From Gymnopus androsaceus JB14 (taxonomy: Eukaryota > Basidiomycota > Agaricomycetes > Agaricales > Omphalotaceae), in NCBI GenBank assembly GCA_009733575.1, contig ML769437.1, positions 223,626 to 287,625 of the forward strand: a stretch of DNA of 64,000 nt. The letters run 5' to 3'. Below are positions 57,008 through 64,000 of the stretch, one piece after another. A program made the translations under genes and the position numbers. Position 1 is the stretch's first letter; every line of letters begins with the position of its first letter. The notes below the pieces were generated by a model. It searched no databases. It saw nothing but the letters and a program-made list of their open reading frames with translations, and was not told where the DNA came from.

Positions 57008-58655
57008 TCAATGAGGGCTCGGAGACACAGCGAGATGAGCATGAAAGACTAACTGAATGTGAACTGAGACCTGGGTGCTACCAGTGTGGCGACCGCTGAG
57101 AGCATTTAACTCGACTCCTCCTCTGGATGAAGACTGGCCTGCTCCGCTGGTGCCATGGCCATTTTCAGAGTGACGACTATTCACTACAGGAATAGGTATT
57201 AGTAAGAAGTGAATAGTTATGCTGGAGAGAAATGAGGAGGAAAACCGTACAGGAAACAAGTAAAGAGAATGTATAAACTTTGGCAAGCGTCATGTCCGTA
57301 ATGACTAGCAAGGCAAGGTTAGGTTAAGCAACATTCAACTTGAGGACGAACGTACCAAAGTAAAATCCAACGCCGTTATTATTGAACAGACCGACACTGA
57401 CCGCTTGAGCAAAAAGGGACAGAAGGTTGCATTCCACTGTCCGGACGATGATTTGACCGAAGCGTCTGATCAAAAAGAGAGTTAACAGAGAGCTGACAGC
57501 AAATGAGGGCCAAACGTACCCTAGAGCTTGAAAGCCAGGTTGGGTTTGTTGCTTTTTTAGTAGCTTGGTTCGGAAACGGAGGTCAAGGTAATAGATCATA
57601 GAGCCAGTGATCAAGACATCCGCGCCTCTGTTAAACATTTAACTCAAGATCTTATAGAATTTAATAGAGAGTAACTTACACGGAACCCCCCAACCATATG
57701 TATACCACAGGTCTGGCAATTGGTTAGCGGTTAAGCTGGTTTATGTATCAAGGCAAGTTCTACACTTACGAGACAAGGGTGAGATCAGCGATAAGCTTGT
57801 GTGTTGCTAGAATGTGTACCATCCAGCAAACGACACCTGTGAAGATTCAATTAGGCATTTGCGGGATGAAGAGAGGCTAGAATCACATACACCAGCCTAA
57901 GATGGAGAGGCATGCTATGACTACAGGTACAATCCAATTCTTTTTCATGGATATCATCCAGACGCGCCATGCATAGAAGAGCTGTACAACGAGACCACAC
58001 GTTGCTCTGCACGTAGTAACCATTAGCAGTGACTATAAAACTTGGTACATGCAGTTGCTTTCTCACAAGAGGAAAGCTTCGGCGGGAAACGCCCAATGGG
58101 TGAACGTCAATGCGGCGGGATCTGAAGAGCGCAGAAGCGGTTATAGTACTAGTAGGTTACATAAGAATGGCTCCCGAGACTCACTAGCGTAATTCGTGAC
58201 AGTCCAGTCATATGTCCAGACACCTGCGAAATTATCAGCCTCTCAATCTGAGATTGGTAGAATTACGACGCAGACCAGTTCCAACGGTGTCGCCAATGCA
58301 CATGCTGACGCATAGAATGACTAGGGATTTGAACCACCATTTATCAGTGGGGAACTTTGAGAAATAGGTCCACGCTGGTGAAAGGCATGGCGTAAGTATT
58401 GCAAATGGGAGAACTTGAAACGGTACGTTCAAGCACTCACTGGCAGATAGTACGATACCCATCGTTAGGTACTATAACCGTAATTGAGCTCACTTCATGA
58501 AGGCTTAGAGACTTCTACGAACCGAAAGGCAGTTGCTGACAACCTGTTGAATGCCGTTAGCTTCCAGTTCCGATTCCTGAAATTTAGATCCAACCTACCA
58601 CTCCTCCAACTGAAAGAATAATCTGGGTCTGCTCTGCTGCAGAAAGGCCCGACAT
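57008..58655 (-). CDS. DUF6534-type multi-pass membrane protein, copy C
   Basis: Start at 58655 (MSGLSAAEQTQIILSVGGV), followed by GTAGGT. It contains FPTDKWWFKSLVILCVSMCI, GADVLITGSMIYYLDLRFRT, and VRTVECNLLSLFAQAVSVGL. A MTLAKVYTFSLL-like helix is followed by a C-tail SRHSENGHGTSGAGQSSSRG with STQVSVHIQLV, ending at 57008. Same exon layout as copies A and B. Between RFRT and VRTVECN it carries an insert absent from A and B (LLKKQQTQPGFQALGYVWPS), shared with copy D. C and D are therefore the closest pair. Confidence 0.7.
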
Positions 58656-59338
58656 CGTGAAATTGTCTCTGGTGGTTTTGGAGAACAGAGTATGGTCGGG
58701 GCGGGAAAGAACGATAAGAAAAACAGACTGAAAACTTATAAGGATTTAAACATTCAAGTTTCAACAGATTTATCAAGGGTCCCTCAGCCTATTTGCTGTC
58801 TGTGGTATGTAGCATGTAGCCTGTAGCCTGTAGCTGACACTGTGGGCCGTGTATGTAACGAAAGAAAGCCAGGGTTGTTCAGGATCGTCCTCATTCGACT
58901 TGAGCGACACGGGAGAGTTGTGCTAGGCTATCGATGGCGAAAGCGATTTCTGGCGTGCGCATCCCGAATTAGTCCGAGAAACGAGAAAATAGAGGTGGTT
59001 AGACTCGGAGAAAACGAGCCATCACACGGATCCCGCCCGTGACCGTATACGACGGAGATCTCAGGGCAAAGTATCAATTGCCAGAAGCGGGTTCGATGCG
59101 TCCGACTCAGACCTAGGCACATAACCCGTTCTCCTGAAAATCAATTCAGGATTTACAGATCCAGCAGCTCGAATGGCAATTGGCCAGCACGATGTACACT
59201 TGGTAGAATGTGAGAGGAAAGCTCAACGCTGTCAAAATTATTACCGCACTAGGCCAAATTTGAAATATGCGGGTGGCGTAGGGGAGCGTAAACCTAAATG
59301 GGACTTCCCTACCTCAGTCTTGTACACCCTTGACCATC
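58656..59338. other. Intergenic between divergent DUF6534 copy C and P450
   Basis: No gene recognised. A TGTAGC(C/T) direct-repeat cluster lies at 58805-58835. Confidence 0.45.
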
Positions 59339-61440
59339 ATGGCCTCCTTCCTCTCCATCGCTGCCGTCGGCGTTATCAGCTTCGTTCTCATCCATGTCGC
59401 TCGTTACATCTCTTTTCGTCTCTCAGTGCGCGGTAAACTTCCGAACGCGGTACGTACTCATGTTGGAGCATGAATAATGAGTTAAACTTGCAGTGGTGTG
59501 CAGCCAATCAGTGAAGCAAGCTGGTGGCTGGGCCATGACTATCGCATTGCAAAAAATGAAGTTGGTGTTGAATACGGACGCTGGACCAACATGCTCGGTC
59601 CCGTATATCGCATCAAGTCTGCCTTATGGCAGAACGAGGTTGTAAGTCTGTCTCTTTCGCAGATTATCATTCTCCAAATAATGCTCATCTCTCAAGGTTG
59701 TCATCTCTGACCACCTCGGCGTAAAACAAATCTTCGATAAAGCATACACTTACAGTTTGTGGTCGATCCTAAGTATGCAGTACATCTTTGTGCTAATGCT
59801 TTATCTCAGTCAAATCACCTGCTTTCCAGCCTATCGTGGTTAAGGTTCTTGGGCACGGTCTTGTATGGGCTGAAGGTGATGAGCACAGATTTCAGCGTAA
59901 GATGGTCTCTCCCGCCTTTTCGTAAGTCTCCATCTCGTGTACCCCGGGCCGTAGCTCATGCTTGAACAGTATCTCCGCCGTAAAGAAAATGGGGCCTAGT
60001 GTGATGATTTGTATCGATAGGATGATTCAACGTATACAAAAGGAATGTAACGACAAACCAACTGTGCTCAATATGTGTGACTATGTCCCCGCCTGCACGT
60101 ACGTCTACCTTCGAACGGCTCATGAAATGAAATTAATTTGAACATTCTTATTCTAGTTTGGACATTATTGGACAGGTTGGCTTTGGCTACGACTTCGGTC
60201 CTGAGACTCCCGATGGTAAAGCTATCCTTGGCGCGTGGCAGAAGGATGTCCAGCTTTTCTCGACATTTCCTGCCTTCCTCGCCCCGATACTTATCGGTGT
60301 CTTTCCTTGGATCGCGAAACTACCTATCAAAGAGCTTCAAGAGGACAGTACGGCTAAAAAGGTTATCCACAGGGTCGGACGCAAGTTGCTTCAAGAACCA
60401 CCCAACATGGACGGTACAGACATATTCTCGATCTTAGTTCGTGAATCCTGGGAAAATAAGGTAAAGCCTAATGGTGAAAGAAAGTTGGATGATGCCACAC
60501 TGCTGGACAACGTGAGTATATCGAAAATATGCTAAGTAAAATACTTAGGTGGATATTTTCAGATTCTTACTTTCTTGTAGGTCTCAAAGACTCCGTTCAA
60601 GGTTGATACTCACATTAAATTAGCGTCGCCGCCTTCGAGACCACCTCTGGTGCTACCCAGCTTATACTCCTTGACCTTGCCCAAAACCCCGACGCACAGG
60701 CCAAATTGCGTGCGGAATTGGTCCTTGCTGATTCCAATGACATTGATATCATAGAGTCCCTTCCTTACCTCGATGCAGTTACTCGTGAAGGGTTCGTTGT
60801 TCTATTTGCTTGTTCCTCGATGTTGCATGCTAATTATCGGTTTACAGTCTTCGTTTACATCCTAGTGCCCGTGATACACACCGTGTAGCAATCCGGGAAG
60901 ACGTTATCCCTCTCAAGAAGCCCGTAATTTTGAGCAATGGCGAGACTGTGACCTCCATCCCAGTGAAAGCTGGCGACGTATGTCACTCTGTCATCATTAG
61001 CAGTCCTCCATTCAATATTATTTTCAGAGCTTCATAATTCCTTTCCTTGTCATAAACAGCGACCCGCACGTTTGGGGCTCCGACGCACACAAGTTTGTTC
61101 CTGAGCGCTGGATCACGGAAGGGGCCCTTCCCCCTGCCAGTGAGCTGCCTCATGGACCATACAGTCATATCTCAAACTTTGTCGACGGTCCCCGTGTCTG
61201 CATTGGCTGGCGTCTCGGTCAGTTCAATCCTTATTAGAGGTTTGCTTACAGCTAAATGTATATCCTTCTGTTGTAGCCATTCAAGAAATCAAGCTGATTC
61301 TTGCGTCTATGGTCAAGAACTTTGAATTTAGAGATACAGGTGTCAAGATTGAAAAGCACATTTCTCCCGCAGTTCAGCCTTTCGTCAATGGTGAGGCTGC
61401 GCAGCTTCCGCTCCAAGTCATTCCTATCCAACATCATTAG
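59339..61440 (+). CDS. Cytochrome P450 monooxygenase
   Basis: Eleven exons with one continuous frame: 59339-59449, 59504-59641, 59697-59754, 59810-59921, 59970-60098, 60157-60511, a 14 bp microexon 60563-60576, 60624-60791, 60848-60977, 61028-61217 and 61277-61440. The N-terminal membrane anchor is MASFLSIAAVGVISFVLIHV. The I-helix segment is VAAFETTSGATQ (usually AGxDTT; the acid is E here). The K-helix is EGLRLHPSARD (ExxR satisfied). The PERF-like motif is FVPERWIT. The heme-binding loop is FVDGPRVCIGWR with cysteine in FxxGxRxCxG. About 510 residues, endoplasmic reticulum membrane. Layout resembles basidiomycete CYP5144/CYP5037-type clans; the subfamily is not assigned. It converges on the FAD monooxygenase remnant, so a shared hydroxylation pathway is possible but unproven. 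Confidence 0.93.
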
Positions 61441-61816
61441 ATATTGCACATCCGAAACCCTCGACTTTTTTTTAGTCTTCTCCATGTTTACTACCTTGTA
61501 TTCTCTAATTTACCTTATATATACTTTGGACTCGCCGGGGATCTTTTCGCAATGCATACACACTTCTGAGCGCCATGTCTGATTTTCTCTTTCCGTTGCT
61601 CCAAAGTTTGGTCCAGGTCCATGTCCTGAGTCGTAAGAAGTTGGACTGCTACATCTGCTGATACATTGAAATACTGTTCTGTTTACAGGTACAGGTCGTC
61701 GTTGAAAGAAAACATTCGTACAAAATTACCGATTTTCCAACCCACTAAGTCGATAAACGACATGACGCTTGAACAAAGGAATATATGATAGCACCCACAC
61801 CACCCAGATCGGTCAT
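61441..61816. other. 3' intergenic between convergent genes
   Basis: Between the P450 (+) and the FAD monooxygenase remnant (-). No gene seen. Confidence 0.5.
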
Positions 61817-62840
61817 CTAAACCATCGTGGCTGCGTCATAAGCCCACCGTTCCAAGCAAGGTTTTCGTGAGCTTGATAACATCGAGACCACGGGTTCGTG
61901 TCGATGCTGCGTAACTTTCCAAAGCAATCCCGACTCTTGTGATTCCCTTCCCGCCTTCTTTCGGATGTGTTCAGCTAGTTCACGCCCAAGGCCAGTCGCA
62001 TCTCGCAAGCCAAGGTTCATGCCTTGACCACCAATGGGCGAATGTATGTGAGCAGCTATCCTCACGCTTCATCGTCAGTTTATAAGAGTATTGTAAGAGA
62101 CTAACGCGCACCATCACCAACGAGGAAGATAGTCTCTCCAGGCACACGCTTGATGAAAACATCGGCGATGGAGGAGTGCGTTCTGTACCGCGAAGACCAA
62201 TGCACTTTTGTGATGCGCACTGGGCTGGAAGTGGTCTTGAAGTCTGAACACATGCGAAACGGGGCTTGGTGTTTTATGTTGGACTGAATATAATCCGAGG
62301 GTGGATGAGAAAGAGGGTCTCCTTGAGCCTGAGGGACGTTGAACCCGACGCGGTAGATAATCTCGCCCACAGAGTCGGAAGAGTCATGATCAGGTGGTAG
62401 GGTTTCTGGAGCTTCGCTCTGGGCTGAACATCGGCTTTTTGAAAGGAATGAGTAAAAACACCCCGTCCTTTGACGCAGTTATAGATGCGCCGGCTGCAAG
62501 AGCATCTCGATTATCTTCAAAGGAGAGCGAAACGTCTGCTATAACCATCTGAGTAATTTCCGAGCTGTCGACCGGAGTTTTCATCGAATTCCCTATCGGG
62601 ATCCGCAAAGTTGATGCGTGACAGTTGCCGGACCTATGTGCACGAAACAATAGCTACTGGCAAGGTTTGGTAAACCTTAAGAAAATATTTACCACAGATT
62701 TCGAGCCATCAGCACCAATAACATACTCCGCCCTACTAACCGTATCTCCCGATTCAAAAGTCATATCAAGCCACTGGTGCTATCTTTCATCGCTACGACC
62801 CGATAGGGTCTGAGCGCATTGGCATCAGTATCAACAATGG
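61817..62840 (-). pseudogene. FAD-dependent (phenol hydroxylase-type) monooxygenase lacking its N-terminus
   Basis: Minus-strand blocks: a VDTDANAL start at about 62835, WLDMTFESGDTVSRAEYVIG followed by ADGSKSV at about 62700-62780, and IADVSLSFEDNRDALAAGAS at about 62510. Next comes FNVPQAQGD...FRMCSDF, FIKRVPGETIFLVGDGA. After an intron (donor after GATG at about 62111, acceptor at about 62061) follows AHIHSPIGGQGMNLGLRDAT, GLGRELAEHIR. GDxAHxHxPxGGQGMN is the FAD-contact signature of aromatic-ring hydroxylases. The N-terminal Rossmann GxGxxG part (about 130 residues) is absent. Coding similarity stops where the segment duplicated from 56.5 kb begins, so the gene was cut by that rearrangement. 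Frame changes also occur near 62780. Confidence 0.8.
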
Positions 62841-63278
62841 CGCACACATATGGTGGCTATGTTCTGCGAATAGGGGCGCTTCGCGACTCAAATTAAAGCG
62901 AACTTCAACCATCTCAACACTGCAACCATAGACTATGACTAAGAATGACAATCGACTCCACCAGAATCTTTGCCAATGGCAGACTACCTAACATTCGAAC
63001 TCGGAGCCCTCAAAGACTCCACAGCTGGAATCGAGTGCAACTTCATCGGTTCAAGTCTACCATATACTCTCACTAGTGTGTAAGCTTATATGACGATAAG
63101 CAGAACGCAAGAGAGAGTCAGGTCTCGACGAGACGCATTTTGTGATACGTTGCTCGGATAGCCCCTGCCAATATGTACTAAGTACTAGCCTCAGACCGAG
63201 ACAACTTCACGAGTATCAAATTCATAGTCATTGAATGCTGCCTTCGCCTGCCCCTGCCAATCGTCGGTTCGTTGTTGT
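62841..63278. repeat. Second copy of the 56.53-56.99 kb segment
   Basis: GCGCTTCGCGACTC, CTTCAACCATCTCAACACTG, CACTAGTGTGTAAGC and ATTGAATGCTGCCTTCGCCT match 56580-56970 in order. It joins directly to the 3' end of DUF6534 copy D, just as the first copy joins copy C. Confidence 0.75.
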
Positions 63279-64000
63279 CTAAACGGTGAAATATTCAGTG
63301 AGAGCTCTGAGATGAACATGAGGCACTAACTGAATGTGAACTGAGACCTGGGTGCTGGGAAACGCACCAGCCTGAGGGTGGCGACCGCTGAGAGGATTTA
63401 ACTCAACTCCTCCTTTGGATGAAGACAGGCCTGTTCTGCTGGTGCCATGGCCGTTATCAGAGTGACGACTGTTCACTGCAGGAATATGTATCAGTAAGAA
63501 TCGACAGTCATGCTGGTGAGAAATAAGGAGGGAAAAACGTACAGGAAACAAGTAAAGAGAATGTATAAACTTTGGCAAGCGTCATGTCCGTAATGACTAG
63601 TAAGGCAAGGTTAGATTAAGTAACATTCAACTTGGGGATGAACGTACCAAAGTAAAATCCAACGCCGCTATTATTGAACAGACCGACACTGACCGCTTGA
63701 GCAAAAAGGGACAGAACGTTACATTCCACTGTCCGGACGATGATTTGACCGAAGCGTCTGATCAAAAAGAAAGTTAGCAGAGAGCTAACAGGAAATGAGG
63801 GCCAAACGATACCCTGGAGCTTGGAAGCCAGGTCGGATTTGTTGCTTTTTTAGTAGCTTGGTTCGGAAACGGAGGTCAAGGTAGTAGATCATAGAGCCAG
63901 TGATTAAGACATCCGCGCCTCTGTTAAACATTTAACTCAAGATCTTATAGAATTTAATAGAGAGTAACTTACACGGAACCCCCCAACCATATGTATACCA
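63279..64000 (-). CDS. DUF6534-type multi-pass membrane protein, copy D (5' end beyond window)
   Basis: The C-terminal part is visible: an RTVECNVLSLFAQAVSVGL-like helix, a NNSGVGFYFGTF loop, a MTLAKVYTFSLL-like helix, SRHSDNGHGTSRTGLSSSKG and VSVHIQLVPHVHLRALTEYF ending at 63279. It is nearly identical in layout to copy C, including the extra segment between the membrane blocks (about 63740-63860). The start and N-terminal helices lie past base 64000. Confidence 0.7.

Noticed and set aside
1..64000. CRISPR arrays, riboswitches, bacterial operons or rRNA genes
   Set aside because: None seen; the window is eukaryotic with spliceosomal introns.

Overview
The window looks like a stretch of nuclear DNA from a filamentous basidiomycete (Agaricomycetes type). 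Genes are cut by many 45-60 bp introns with GTRNGY donors and CAG/TAG acceptors. The families are typical of mushroom-forming and related fungi: a LysM effector, F-box proteins, DUF6698, DUF6534 membrane proteins, a fungal CorA-like transporter and a P450. There is no operon structure. All functional calls come from reading translations by eye; no database search was run.

Layout. 1-9.25 kb is gene-dense, mostly on the minus strand: LysM protein (cut by the window edge), F-box protein, an unrecognised conserved protein, a four-helix-type EI24/LDS membrane protein, a DUF6698 protein, a zinc-finger fragment (+) and the INO80 subunit Ies6. 9.25-13.5 kb has no supportable gene, except a decayed copy of the 5' end of IES6. 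13.5-14.8 kb holds a secreted beta-sandwich-like gene with many frameshifts. 15.9-20.6 kb holds a chromodomain (HP1-like) gene with a tandem array of exon-intron units. A tRNA-Pro(CGG) with an intron lies at 21.13 kb. A CorA-type Mg2+ transporter (22.3-25.1 kb) and a ubinuclein/HPC2 histone-chaperone subunit (26.8-29.4 kb) follow. 30.0-30.9 kb carries a secreted Lys/Glu/Pro-rich repeat protein.

31.4-39.7 kb is a tandem segmental duplication of about 4 kb: an unrecognised, decaying gene plus a DUF6534 membrane protein, twice. 41.3-53.4 kb is a transposon graveyard. It contains a 2.7 kb element with 10 bp target duplications sitting inside a dead gene, a hAT-type MITE, a second MITE nested in the 2.7 kb element, a 395 bp almost loopless palindrome, several foldback elements, a large inverted-repeat pair and a Tc1/mariner relic. 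54.7-56.2 kb encodes a GTPBP1/2-like protein. 57.0-64.0 kb has two more DUF6534 copies flanking a complete cytochrome P450 and an N-terminally truncated FAD monooxygenase.

Functional themes are chromatin (Ies6, chromodomain protein, HPC2), membrane proteins (EI24-like, CorA, DUF6534 family) and oxidative metabolism (P450 + FAD monooxygenase). A recurrent oddity is that many otherwise convincing genes contain isolated one-base frameshifts. These could be decay, but assembly indels are an equally good explanation.
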